Part shown: piece after piece, positions 11,222 through 19,829 of the stretch | How positions within the stretch are numbered: the first letter of the stretch is position 1 | Layout of the letters: each line of letters begins with the position of its first letter | Source: Lysobacteraceae bacterium | GTDB taxonomy: Bacteria; Pseudomonadota; Gammaproteobacteria; Xanthomonadales; Xanthomonadaceae | DNA: 64,000 bases | NCBI GenBank assembly: GCA_016789405.1 | Contig: JAEUPQ010000032.1 | Coordinates: forward strand, 1 to 64,000 | Reading direction: 5' to 3' | Translations under genes and position numbers: made by a program | Notes under the pieces: generated by a model | What the model saw: only the letters and a program-made list of their open reading frames with translations | The model's database searches: none | Told to the model about the DNA's origin: nothing

Positions 11222-11782
11222 ATGACAGCCCAGCTTCGCCGCTTCCGCCGTACCGCGCGTGGATTCACCCTGATCGACATGCTCATCGCCGTGATCATCC
11301 TCGGCCTCGTCCTCGGCATCGCGATCCCGGGCGTCACCCACGCCGTTGCCCGGGTCAGATCCGTTTCGGCACGCACGGCGCTCACCGTCGCCCTGTTCGA
11401 CGCCCACCGCATCGCGACCGTGCGAGGCAGGCACGTGGTCGTCTGCGCGGGCACCGATACCGGTTGCAGTGGCGGCACGGACTGGAGCGACGGCTGGATC
11501 GTCTTCATCGACGACGACAGGGACCGCCAGCTCGGCCCGAAGGAGCACGTCGTCCAGCGGGAACCGGAACTTCCCCGTGGCGTCGGCCTGCATGGCACCC
11601 TCGGGCGCAGCCGGGTGGTCTACCAGCCGAACGGCAGCAATGCCGGCTCCAACGCCACATTCACCCTGTGCGACCGGCGCGGCCCGCAGGATGCTGAACG
11701 ACTGATCCTCGCCAATGGCGGTCGCCTGCGCCGGGATCGTGCCGAAGCGGGCCCTGCCGTCGCCTGCGTCGCCGGGCTGTGA
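11222..11782 (+). CDS. FimT/GspH-type minor pseudopilin, Asp at the +5 position
   Basis: A 186-aa type IV pilin-like protein. A class III signal ends RG|FTLID and is followed by a 20-residue hydrophobic helix (MLIAVIILGLVLGIAIPGV). The C-terminal part carries the GspH/FimT beta-domain, with Cys residues and a terminal ILANGGRLR-type motif. The residue at +5 of the mature protein is Asp (codon GAC), where nearly all pilins have Glu5. The ATG at 11222 was chosen because it gives a typical short leader. It is a single gene in its own unit between uvrB and tRNA-Asn, separate from the pil operon at 12-18.5 kb. Confidence 0.85.
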   Translation: MTAQLRRFRRTARGFTLIDMLIAVIILGLVLGIAIPGVTHAVARVRSVSARTALTVALFDAHRIATVRGRHVVVCAGTDTGCSGGTDWSDGWIVFIDDDRDRQLGPKEHVVQREPELPRGVGLHGTLGRSRVVYQPNGSNAGSNATFTLCDRRGPQDAERLILANGGRLRRDRAEAGPAVACVAGL

Positions 11783-11818
11783 TCACACGCCCATCCGGGC
11801 CGCATGCAGCCCGGACGC

Positions 11819-11847
11819 TTGATCGCGTCGGCAGAGCCCATTAAGAT
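11819..11847 (+). promoter_or_regulatory. sigma70-type promoter of tRNA-Asn
   Basis: A -35 element TTGATC (11819-11824) and a -10 element TAAGAT (11842-11847) are separated by 17 bases. A C-rich discriminator follows, and the mature tRNA begins 11 bases downstream. Confidence 0.7.
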
Positions 11848-11857
11848 ACGCCTCCCC

Positions 11858-11934
11858 GCCCGAATAGCTCAGCCGGTTAGAGCACTTGACTGTTAATCAG
11901 GGGGTCGTTGGTTCGAGTCCAACTTCGGGCGCCA
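11858..11934 (+). tRNA. tRNA-Asn(GTT), CCA encoded
   Basis: A 77-base tRNA. Acceptor GCCCGAA pairs with TTCGGGC, the discriminator is G, and CCA is encoded. The anticodon stem CTTGA/TCAGG has loop CTGTTAA, giving anticodon GTT. The T-arm is GTTGG/CCAAC with loop TTCGAGT. Confidence 0.97.
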
Positions 11935-11943
11935 CATTCCGGG

Positions 11944-11976
11944 AAACCCGCGACGCGAGTCGCGGGTTTTCTTTTT
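11944..11976 (+). terminator. Intrinsic terminator after tRNA-Asn
   Basis: AAACCCGCGAC (11944-11954) pairs with GTCGCGGGTTT (11959-11969) across a GCGA tetraloop, and a T-rich tail follows. Confidence 0.88.
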
Positions 11977-12067
11977 GGGCGATCGACGACCTCCTCGCCC
12001 GCTCGAATGCGCAGACGGCTGATGCTCGTCCTTCTGCGCGAAGTGACCTCACCGCCTCGCCGAAACG

Positions 12068-12097
12068 AAAAAAAGCCCGCTCGTTCGAGCGGGCTTT
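12068..12097 (-). terminator. Intrinsic terminator of the pil operon
   Basis: On the minus strand a 12-bp stem (12072-12083 with 12086-12097, AAAGCCCGCTCG arm) is followed by a run of T residues, seen as the A-run 12068-12074 on the plus strand. It lies 24 bases after the pilE stop and closes the minor pilin operon. Confidence 0.88.
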
Positions 12098-12120
12098 CTT
12101 GCGACATCGGGAGCACCAAC

Positions 12121-12579
12121 TCACCAGCAGTAATCAACCGTCTGGGTGCCGGTCTCGCCCTTTACACCTCGGTTGTTGATCGACATCGTGCCGCAGTAGG
12201 TATCCACGGTGGCTTGCCGGCCCTGCGGAACGGCACGCAGGTTGTACGTGGTACGCGTGGGCGCGCCGTCGAAAGCCACCTGATAGAAATTGGTGACGTC
12301 CTGACCGGCCTGGCACGGCGGCAACGCCACTGCGATTCCGCCAGCCATGGTCTGGTCGTAACGCAGGTTGGTCGTGTAGTACCGCTCCATGAACTGCTGC
12401 ATTTCCAGCAGGCAGCCCTTGGCCGCTTCACGACGCGTCTTCACCACGTGGTTCTGGTACGCCGGATACGCGATTGCCGCGAGGACCGAGATGATCAAGA
12501 CCACGATGATCATCTCGACCAGCGTGAAACCCTGGGCACGGCGCGAAGACACGAATGCATGTGAACGATGGGATGTCAT
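12121..12579 (-). CDS. pilE: PilE-type minor type IV pilin
   Basis: A 152-aa prepilin. The leader ends QG|FTLVE with the canonical Glu5, followed by the hydrophobic helix MIIVVLIISVLAAIAYPAY. The C-terminal globular domain has a Cys pair (TYCGTM and DYCW) near the end, forming the usual D-loop. The ATG at 12579 was chosen because upstream in-frame codons would run into pilY1. It is the last gene of the operon, 2 bases after pilY1. It probably acts with FimU-PilV-W-X in the pilus tip initiation complex. Confidence 0.92.
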   Translation of the reverse strand: MTSHRSHAFVSSRRAQGFTLVEMIIVVLIISVLAAIAYPAYQNHVVKTRREAAKGCLLEMQQFMERYYTTNLRYDQTMAGGIAVALPPCQAGQDVTNFYQVAFDGAPTRTTYNLRAVPQGRQATVDTYCGTMSINNRGVKGETGTQTVDYCW

Positions 12580-12581
12580 GG

Positions 12582-15500
12582 TCAGTTCCGTACGATTTCG
12601 CGCCAGGAGATGCGCCCGCTGAAGTATCCCTGCGGAACCGGCACGCTGGCCGGGCCGAGGGCGCCGTTGACGATGCATTGTCCATCCACGCACACCGGGT
12701 CCGTCAACAGGCCCACGCCCGGATCGAACGATCCGACGAACGTGCCGGTGCCGGGGCCACCGCCGAGCAGGTCGTTGTTGAAGTTGCCATCGAAGTTCGT
12801 GTCGAAGAAGCCCGCACGGATCGAGGTGCCGGTGTAGGCATCGATCGCATTCAGATAGCCGCGACCCGGCGTACACGGATTGCTGGTATTCGGGATCACG
12901 CTCGATGCCAGCAGGACATCGCGGATGATCTGGGGCTCGCCGATCATGCGCTCGCCTTCGCGGGTGTTGCTCGGCGGCAGATCAAGGTCGATGTACCAGC
13001 CCTTGCTTCCCGTCGGCAATGCCGAATTCGGTTCGAAGGCGCGGCGCTTGGTCGCGGCATCGTAGATCGCGATGTTGCGCGACGTCAGATCGGTGCGCCG
13101 CAGCGAGCCGGTGTTGGTATCGGAATCCTTGACGCCATACCAGGTCTGCAGGCTGTCATCGAGCAGATCCGTGGTGGTCAGCAGGCGGCCGGTGCCGAAG
13201 AAGACCCAGCGATCCTCGGAGACCGGATCGAACGACACCGTCAGACCACCCGTGATGGGCTGCACCAGACCACTGGTGGGCGCATACAGGGCGCGATTGT
13301 TCGCAACTTCCCAGCGATTCGTGTTGGCGTTGGTCAGGTCGAACTTCCACACGTTGCCGCGCAGATCGCCGGCATACACGTAGTCGATGGTGCCGTCGCC
13401 GTTCTCGTCCCAGCCATTCGGCGCGGACAAGCCGTTGGCGCCGCTGCCGCCGGCAGGCGCTTCGATTTCTGCAAGCTTGGCGCCCGTGCGCAGGTCGAAC
13501 ACGAACAGCACGGCCTTGTCGTTGGTGCTGTTGATGCCGTTCGACACCACCACGCCCAGCGAGCCATCGTTGAGCCGTGCGATGAACGGCTGGCCCATCA
13601 CCTGTCCGAGGTTGGCTTCCGTCGCGCCGGTCTTTTCCCACAGGACCTTGGTGCCGTCGAACGCCGTGGGATCCGTGACATCGAGGGCATACAGCCCGCG
13701 GCCGCCGCGCCCCAGCGAACCGACAAGCGTCGTCTGCGTCGCGGAATGGCGCTTGGTCGAGGCGACCAGCGGACCATCGACGTAGAACTTGTGGTTGTAG
13801 CCGGAATCCGCGTATTCCTTGAGCTTGTTGAAATCCTGGCCGTTCGGCACATAGGCGAAGCGTTCGATGCCGCTCGTGGCATCGAAGGCATGCATCATTC
13901 CGTCATTGGCGCCGATGTAGACGGTGTCGACGGTCGCGGAGGTCTTCACGTACACCGGGGAGCTGTTGACGATGTCGCCGAGCAGGCTCTGGCGATTGCG
14001 CAACGTACCGCCCGCATTGATGACTTCCTCGCGGCTGCGGTCGCCCTTGATGTAGTCGGCGATGGTGGACGTCAGCACCGTCTGCTGGGCACTGGTGGGG
14101 AACGTGGTGCCTGCCGTGCCGTTGTGGGTGAAGATGCGACGCGACGTCCAGGTGGGAATGGTCGCGTTCCAGCTGGCCACGTTGCCGACGCCGGCGTTCG
14201 TCACCGGATAGGCACTCAACTCGCCGTACCACTTGCCGGTGAAATACCGGGCGATGAAGACCTTCACGCCGGCTGCCGTCGAGCTGCCTGCCACGGATGC
14301 GTTCGAACCGGTACCGCGGCGCGACGCGATCGAGCGCAGGGCACCGCCGAGGCCGTCGATGAACTGGTCCGGGTTGCCCGCGCTCACGAACGCGCCGCGT
14401 CCGTTGACGGCTGCGTGGAACAGATCGTCGATGCGCTGCGCATCTTCTGCGTCGATCGGATTCGGCCAGGCCACGTTCTGGTTGTTGCGCACCTGGTTCA
14501 TCGTCGTGTCCACGTCCAGCGTGCCGCGCAGGCCGATGGAGATGCCGAAGGTGACCATGTGCTGCCAGAACGCCGGATTGGATACGGACGACGGGACCGT
14601 GTTCGTCAGATCAGTGCGGAGATCGCGCTTCCAGTAGTGCATCGCCACGTCGGCAAGCGTGTTGCTCCATGCGTCCGAGAACGGCGCAGCCGCGGTGTAG
14701 GTATAGGGCGGGCCGTCGGGACGGGAAATGGCGCTGCCGTTGCTGCCGTCGGAATTGCCCATGCCTGCAACGGGTGCAGTCGTCTCACTGTTCCAGAAGC
14801 CGTCGGTAGTCAGGATCGTGAAGTTCTGCCGGCATTCGTACTGGTTTGCCGTCGCCTGCGGGCCCCAGGGCCCCGTGTTCCCGGTTTCTTCGTAATACTG
14901 GCCCGCGCGGATCAGCGCAGCCTTGAGCGGCGTACCGTTGCTCGCGGTGGCGTTGAAGAGGCGGTCGAACCAGTCGCTCCGGTTCGTGTTGCGGAACAAA
15001 CCATTGTCGCTGGCGACAGGGATCCGGTATTCGTCACGCTGCCAGATCGTCGTGAAGCCGACGCGGTAGGCGTTGTCGGCATTGAAGATGCTGGTGTCGT
15101 TGAAGGCATAGCTGACGCCGGCCTTCGCGACCTTGGTGCGAGTGCGATGGTAGGTGTACCAGTTCGCGAAGTTGATCTTTTCCTGCGCCAGGGTACGCGT
15201 GGTGCCGCTGGGCCAGGTGAAGCTGCTGACCGTGGTGCAGTTTCCAGTCGTCGTGAAATTGCGATTGGTCGCATTCCAGGTGCAGCGCTGTGCCGTGTTG
15301 TTGGTCAACAGGGTATAGCGCGTGTACAGGCGGGCATCGTTCAGCGCACCGGTGGTGGGCGGCATGTAGAACGTCTGCACCTCGCCATTGAGATTCAGCG
15401 TGCCCGTCAGATGGGTGTTGCTGGTCGACACCGAATCATAGGTGTCGTCTGCCATGTAGGTACCATTGGCACTCTGCCAGCCGCGATACGTCTGGTTCGG

Positions 15501-15875
15501 GTTGTAGTACAGGGTATTGGTGATGTAGTTCTGGTCGTACATCGCCGCGAGCGCAGTGCTGTTCGACCCGTAGTCGCTGTCCTTGGTGCGATTGTCACCG
15601 GTGGGGACGGCAACGTTGTTGCCGCCATCGCGGACGAGGCTGGTGATGGTCGGGCTGTACATGTAGCGCCAGGCCATCGAACCCGAGTCATCCAGGATGA
15701 ACCAGATGTTCGGCGGTACGCCGTTGTTGGTCTGCATGGGCGTGTCCGGCAAGGTGATGCCGGCATGCACGGGCAACCCGAGCAAGGTCGCCATGCAGGC
15801 GAAGAGCGGGGCCAGCCACTTCGTGGCAGACGACGTCCGATGGCTGCGGGACTTGGGGGGGCGGGAAGTATTCAC
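12582..15875 (-). CDS. pilY1: PilY1/PilC-like pilus tip adhesin
   Basis: A 1097-aa secreted protein starting at a GTG preceded by GAGG 5 bases upstream. A Sec signal ends near VHA|GI (residue 38). The N-terminal von Willebrand A-like domain starts with a MIDAS-type DDSGSM (62-67). The C-terminal half is a PilC beta-propeller containing SSPVYVKTS and IGANDGMMHAFDA. A calcium-loop motif, DENGDGTID, lies at about residue 820. In Pseudomonas and Xanthomonas relatives PilY1 sits at the pilus tip, promotes extension and adhesion, and senses surfaces. Its place between pilX and pilE is the usual one. Confidence 0.95.
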   Translation of the reverse strand: MNTSRPPKSRSHRTSSATKWLAPLFACMATLLGLPVHAGITLPDTPMQTNNGVPPNIWFILDDSGSMAWRYMYSPTITSLVRDGGNNVAVPTGDNRTKDSDYGSNSTALAAMYDQNYITNTLYYNPNQTYRGWQSANGTYMADDTYDSVSTSNTHLTGTLNLNGEVQTFYMPPTTGALNDARLYTRYTLLTNNTAQRCTWNATNRNFTTTGNCTTVSSFTWPSGTTRTLAQEKINFANWYTYHRTRTKVAKAGVSYAFNDTSIFNADNAYRVGFTTIWQRDEYRIPVASDNGLFRNTNRSDWFDRLFNATASNGTPLKAALIRAGQYYEETGNTGPWGPQATANQYECRQNFTILTTDGFWNSETTAPVAGMGNSDGSNGSAISRPDGPPYTYTAAAPFSDAWSNTLADVAMHYWKRDLRTDLTNTVPSSVSNPAFWQHMVTFGISIGLRGTLDVDTTMNQVRNNQNVAWPNPIDAEDAQRIDDLFHAAVNGRGAFVSAGNPDQFIDGLGGALRSIASRRGTGSNASVAGSSTAAGVKVFIARYFTGKWYGELSAYPVTNAGVGNVASWNATIPTWTSRRIFTHNGTAGTTFPTSAQQTVLTSTIADYIKGDRSREEVINAGGTLRNRQSLLGDIVNSSPVYVKTSATVDTVYIGANDGMMHAFDATSGIERFAYVPNGQDFNKLKEYADSGYNHKFYVDGPLVASTKRHSATQTTLVGSLGRGGRGLYALDVTDPTAFDGTKVLWEKTGATEANLGQVMGQPFIARLNDGSLGVVVSNGINSTNDKAVLFVFDLRTGAKLAEIEAPAGGSGANGLSAPNGWDENGDGTIDYVYAGDLRGNVWKFDLTNANTNRWEVANNRALYAPTSGLVQPITGGLTVSFDPVSEDRWVFFGTGRLLTTTDLLDDSLQTWYGVKDSDTNTGSLRRTDLTSRNIAIYDAATKRRAFEPNSALPTGSKGWYIDLDLPPSNTREGERMIGEPQIIRDVLLASSVIPNTSNPCTPGRGYLNAIDAYTGTSIRAGFFDTNFDGNFNNDLLGGGPGTGTFVGSFDPGVGLLTDPVCVDGQCIVNGALGPASVPVPQGYFSGRISWREIVRN

Positions 15876-15888
15876 GGCATCCTCGGGG

Positions 15889-16416
15889 TTATTTGCCGGC
15901 GTACATGGCCTGCAGGATGACCGAGGCTCGGCCGTCCTGCGCGCTGCGCGAGGTCACGCGGAAGCGTGGGGTCTCGCACTGCGGGCTGCGCTTGTTTTCG
16001 GGGAGGGCATCGCATTTGGGCCAGTTCACGCCCAGCCCCATGTTCTCGATGAAGAATTCGGGTGCCGCCATGTTCGAATCCACGACGGTCCCCGGGCGCC
16101 ACACCATCCCAGGGTCGAGCCAGCGCTCCGTCGCGGCCGGATCAGGCGTACCGCACAGTCCGTTCACGCAGCCAGTCCCGGGAAACGTCGGCTGGGGATC
16201 CAGCGCCGCTTCGGCCTCGCGCAGGCCCGCTTCGGCAACCTGGAAGGCCAGCCCGCGATCCAGCAGATTCGCGGTCATGCGTTCTTCCAGGATCGTGCCG
16301 CGCAGGCTCGCCAATCCGAGCAGCGTCATCAGCAGCAGCAGGATCAGCACGACGACAAGGGTCGCGCCCTCCTGGCGGGCGGACGAGCGGGTGAAATGTG
16401 CAGGTCGACGCGTCAT
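15889..16416 (-). CDS. pilX: Minor pilin PilX
   Basis: A 175-aa protein with a short leader ending in the pilX-type EGATLVVVL processing site, where Ala replaces the usual Phe at +1. A long hydrophobic helix (VVVLILLLLMTLLGLASLRG) and the conserved EERMTANLLDRGLAFQVAEA stretch follow. The ATG overlaps the pilW stop (ATGA, 16413-16416), and pilY1 begins 13 bases after the TAA. It is a core component of the tip priming complex. Confidence 0.93.
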   Translation of the reverse strand: MTRRPAHFTRSSARQEGATLVVVLILLLLMTLLGLASLRGTILEERMTANLLDRGLAFQVAEAGLREAEAALDPQPTFPGTGCVNGLCGTPDPAATERWLDPGMVWRPGTVVDSNMAAPEFFIENMGLGVNWPKCDALPENKRSPQCETPRFRVTSRSAQDGRASVILQAMYAGK

Positions 16417-17474
16417 GGCAGGCGATTCCGGAGCGTGGCGGTATGGGCAACGGAACGCTGGAGTCGAGCACCGTCGACGCCCGCACCGTCCGTACTTGCG
16501 ATGTTCAATGCGATGCGCACGGCGGTGACTTCGGCCCAGCGCGCGGGCGGCACCAGCGACGCATCGACATAGGCACCCGCACCGGCGACGAGGTACTGCA
16601 ACTGCATGTTTTCGACGCCTTCGGCGATTTCCTGGTCCGTCGTGACCGCGGCGCCAGCGCCGTTGCTGCCGAGCGAGACGCGGAACAGCGAATTGGTACC
16701 GTTGCGGTTGCGACCGACATACCAGCGCACGGCATGCAGCTTCGCGATGGTGGAGTTCGCACCATAGGTGTAAGGAGTACCCAGTGCATTCGGACAGGTC
16801 TTCGGCGGCGGGTAGCCCAAGCCCTTCGTGCAGTTGCCCGGTGTCGCGGTGTTGCCGGTGTTGTGCACGATCACTTCGTTCGTGCCCGGCTGCGCATTGG
16901 TGACCTGGAACAGCGTCATCTGCCGGTTGTCGCAGACGATCGCGATATCCGAATCGTCCAGCACGTGATTGGCGGTATTAAGTTGGAACTGGGCCGCGCT
17001 GGGGTTGTGGTTGACGACGGTCACGCCACTGGAGTTGTCGCCGGACATCACGTCGACGGCATCGGTCCCGGCAATGCGGTTGCCGTACGCCGTGCCGAAT
17101 GCGGTGCCCGGAGAGGCGACGCCACTTTCATAACCGGTCAGGCCACGATTCCAGTTCGACCACCAGTCCGCCGTAGGGTTGAGCACGTTCACGAAAAGCA
17201 GATTCTTGCCGCATGGATTGCCACCGGCTTCACGAAGGTCGCGAGCCATCAGCTCGTAGGCCATCCGGCTGTTTTCCTGCACGCGACCGAGGCCTTCCGT
17301 AGCGCGATATGTCTGGCGGTTCGAAAGGAAGATGGCGCCTGCGCTGGCGACCACCAGCAGGCCAAGCATCAGCGCGATCATCAATTCGACCAGTGTGAAG
17401 CCGCGAATGGCGGATGCCGCGCGATAACCTGCCCGGGATGCACGCGGACGGCGATGGAAAGTCGTTCGGCTCAT
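16413..17474 (-). CDS. pilW: Minor pilin PilW
   Basis: A 353-aa prepilin with leader ending RG|FTLVELMIALMLGLLVV. It is larger than the other minor pilins, as is typical for PilW, with a big beta-rich globular part after NRQTYRATEGLGRVQENSR. The ATG at 17474 overlaps the pilV stop (ATGA). An in-frame upstream extension exists but is antisense-like and was rejected. Together with PilV, PilX and PilY1 it forms the tip complex. Confidence 0.93.
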   Translation of the reverse strand: MSRTTFHRRPRASRAGYRAASAIRGFTLVELMIALMLGLLVVASAGAIFLSNRQTYRATEGLGRVQENSRMAYELMARDLREAGGNPCGKNLLFVNVLNPTADWWSNWNRGLTGYESGVASPGTAFGTAYGNRIAGTDAVDVMSGDNSSGVTVVNHNPSAAQFQLNTANHVLDDSDIAIVCDNRQMTLFQVTNAQPGTNEVIVHNTGNTATPGNCTKGLGYPPPKTCPNALGTPYTYGANSTIAKLHAVRWYVGRNRNGTNSLFRVSLGSNGAGAAVTTDQEIAEGVENMQLQYLVAGAGAYVDASLVPPARWAEVTAVRIALNIASTDGAGVDGARLQRSVAHTATLRNRLP

Positions 17475-17962
17475 ATGCGGGAGATCGTCCTGAAGGAGTA
17501 GGTCTGGTTGGCGGCGCCGCCAGCACGGGAGTCGTCCCACTGCACGGTGATTGTGCAGACCGGGCCGGCGCACTGGATCGAACCGCAGGCCGTCGGGCCC
17601 AGGTTGCCTTGCGCCTGGAGGTTGAGGATCCACTGCCGCAGGTCGTTGGCGACGATCGTGCCGCCGCCGGGCGCAGTGCAAGCCATGGGCATGTTGTAGG
17701 CGCCGCTGCGTGCCGCATCGGCATTGGCGCGCATGGCGTCGAGGATCGAGTACATGTGGATCACACTCTGGCTGCGTTCCAGCGAACTCTGGCTGTTGCG
17801 CAACGCAGTGGCCTGCAGTGCTGCGACACCAAGCAGGCCGATCGCCAGCACGAGGACGGCAACGAGCACTTCGATCAGGCCCACGCCCCTGGCGCTCGCA
17901 GAAGTGCGCGGAGCACGGACGCGAACGGATGAGATGCGGTGCGGATTGTGACGAGTACGCAT
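17471..17962 (-). CDS. pilV: Minor pilin PilV
   Basis: A 163-aa prepilin. The leader ends RG|VGLIEVLVAVLVLAIGLLGV, with Val instead of Phe at +1 and Glu5 conserved, as usual for PilV. Conserved AALQATALRNSQSS follows the helix. The start shares one base with the fimU stop (TGATG at 17960-17964), and the stop overlaps pilW. Confidence 0.93.
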   Translation of the reverse strand: MRTRHNPHRISSVRVRAPRTSASARGVGLIEVLVAVLVLAIGLLGVAALQATALRNSQSSLERSQSVIHMYSILDAMRANADAARSGAYNMPMACTAPGGGTIVANDLRQWILNLQAQGNLGPTACGSIQCAGPVCTITVQWDDSRAGGAANQTYSFRTISRI

Positions 17963-18561
17963 CAGATGTTTCCTGGAGCAGGGCAGGTATTACCGGGAGC
18001 ATCCACCGGCGCCTTGACGCTGACACGTCCGCCGATGGTGATGGCGATATCGCGGGCGTTCGCATCCGGCTGATTGGCCGCAAGGCAGACACGCATGTTC
18101 GCCTCGAGCAGTGCGTTGTCGTTGTAGGCCAGGCCGTCCGCACGGAAGACCACGCGGTTGTTGGGGATATTGCTGCTGGTCAGGACGACCAGCGGTTGCT
18201 CGAACGTCCCGGTGCGCATGATCTCGCCGGCATCGGGGAGGTTGTTGCGATTGAAATCGGTGAACACGATCCAGCCCCGCCACGGCGAGCCGTTCCGGCA
18301 GGTCACGGAATCGACGCTTTCACAGATCACCGTTCGGACATTGCGTCGGATCGCCTCGCTGCGTGCGATCTGGAATGCCGCCACCGTCTCATTGGCTGCG
18401 CCAGTCAGCCGGTTGCGATTGGTCATCGTGGTAAACAGCGGAGATGCCAGGCCGATGACGATCGCCAGCACAGCCAGTGTGACCAGCATTTCGATCAGGC
18501 TGAAGCCGCGACTGCTGCGAGGCGGCCTTGCCTTGGAACGCGTTCGACGGATGATGCCCAT
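17962..18561 (-). CDS. fimU: Minor pilin FimU/FimT (GspH domain), first gene of the pil operon
   Basis: A 199-aa prepilin. The leader ends RG|FSLIEMLVTLAVLAIVIG and a GspH/FimT domain follows. FQIARSEAIRRN is the characteristic segment after the helix, and the C-terminus has paired Cys residues. The ATG at 18561 has a strong GGAGGT ribosome site just upstream on the minus strand (18565-18570 on the plus strand). It opens the fimU-pilV-pilW-pilX-pilY1-pilE unit and is divergent from the AlgZ-like kinase. The promoter must lie in 18562-18718. Confidence 0.92.
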   Translation of the reverse strand: MGIIRRTRSKARPPRSSRGFSLIEMLVTLAVLAIVIGLASPLFTTMTNRNRLTGAANETVAAFQIARSEAIRRNVRTVICESVDSVTCRNGSPWRGWIVFTDFNRNNLPDAGEIMRTGTFEQPLVVLTSSNIPNNRVVFRADGLAYNDNALLEANMRVCLAANQPDANARDIAITIGGRVSVKAPVDAPGNTCPAPGNI

Positions 18562-18718
18562 GCCACCTCCAGACTCAATGTGGGCAGGATAGGCGGGGGC
18601 CGGAGTGGTGACCACCGCATCCCGCCCCGGGGCCGATGGGCGGCCGGCACCGTGGCATGAGCGGTGGCTGCTCGGGAAACCCTGCCCGAAAGGCCGCTGC
18701 ACCGGGCATCATGGCGCC

Positions 18719-19780
18719 ATGACACCGCCCGCCCCGCCTTCCACCGCCGCCTCCCCGCCCCGGACATCTTCCCCGCTGGATGCGCTCTGGCAGGGAGGCG
18801 TGGTGATCTGGGTCGTGCTGGCGGCCGAAGGCCTGGCTGCGATTCTCACGCTCGCTTCCGATGAGCCCGAGGGACGATGGATCCGTTTCGGGCTGCTCTC
18901 GCTGATGGTGCTCTGGGTCTGCCTGCTGACCCTGGGTGCGCTGTACCTGCTGCGCGGACGCCTGCGCAACGTGAAACCACTGTTCATCGCCTACGCCACG
19001 GTCGCCCTGCTGGTGATGAGCTGCACCACGGTGATGATCGCCAGCAATCTGGTGCTCGGCGAGCTGTGGCGCGTCCCCGAGCGGGAGCGCTTCGACGTCT
19101 ACCTGCGCACGATCGGCATCACGCTGATCGTGAGCCTGCTGGCACTGGCCGCCTTCCAGAACCATTGGCAGGCACGTCAACTCGCCGTGCGCGCCAAGCA
19201 GGCTGAACTGGCCGCGCTCCAGGCACGCGTGCGCCCGCACTTCCTGTTCAACACGCTCAATACCGGCGCGGCGCTGGTCCACAACCGGCCCGATGATGCC
19301 GAAAAACTGCTGCTCGACCTCGCCGACCTGTTCCGCGCCGCGCTGGCCGGCCCCAAGGAAATCCCGCTACGCGAGGAAATCGCGCTGATCGAACGCTACC
19401 TCGAGATCGAAGCCTTGCGATTCCGCGAACGCCTGCGCGTTCGCTGGCGCATGCCGGTGCCGATTCCCGAGGTTTCCGTGCCGTCGCTGTCGCTGCAGCC
19501 GCTGGTCGAGAACGCGATCAAGCACGGAATAGAACGCATCCCGGGCGGTGGCGACATCGACATCCTGATCGAGGAACGCGACGACGACGTGGTCGTGGTC
19601 ATCGACAACCCGATGCCGGATTCGACCGCTTCGACCGACGTCCAGAGTCGCGGCCACAACGTCGGGCTGCCGTCGTCGCTGGCGCAGATCGATGCTTTCA
19701 CCGAAGGCCGCGGCAGCGTCGACGTGCGCTCCGCCGACGGCCGGTTCACGGTCACCGTGCGACTGCCCGCGACGCGCTGA
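18719..19780 (+). CDS. LytS/AlgZ(FimS)-family sensor histidine kinase
   Basis: A 353-aa membrane kinase. Four hydrophobic segments (about residues 25-45, 55-78, 88-112 and 130-147) are followed by a His_kinase (PF06580) domain with phospho-acceptor His174 in RPHFLFNTLNT, and by an HATPase_c domain with SLQPLVENAIKHG. AlgZ/FimS of Pseudomonas works with the LytTR regulator AlgR to activate the fimU-pilVWXY1E operon, and here the kinase is divergent from exactly that operon. No response regulator follows; the next gene is convergent ppnN. The ATG at 18719 was chosen because upstream codons overlap the divergent promoter region. Confidence 0.88.
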   Translation: MTPPAPPSTAASPPRTSSPLDALWQGGVVIWVVLAAEGLAAILTLASDEPEGRWIRFGLLSLMVLWVCLLTLGALYLLRGRLRNVKPLFIAYATVALLVMSCTTVMIASNLVLGELWRVPERERFDVYLRTIGITLIVSLLALAAFQNHWQARQLAVRAKQAELAALQARVRPHFLFNTLNTGAALVHNRPDDAEKLLLDLADLFRAALAGPKEIPLREEIALIERYLEIEALRFRERLRVRWRMPVPIPEVSVPSLSLQPLVENAIKHGIERIPGGGDIDILIEERDDDVVVVIDNPMPDSTASTDVQSRGHNVGLPSSLAQIDAFTEGRGSVDVRSADGRFTVTVRLPATR

Positions 19781-19829
19781 GCGCGGCGGGCAATCGCCAC
19801 GGACATGTTCCGCGATCAGGGGCGCGCGA

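Noticed and set aside
12555..15920. A 1121-codon plus-strand ORF antisense to pilY1
   Set aside because: Its translation is Arg/Gly/Val/Ala-rich without motifs, and pilY1 on the other strand has a signal peptide, MIDAS, propeller and operon context.
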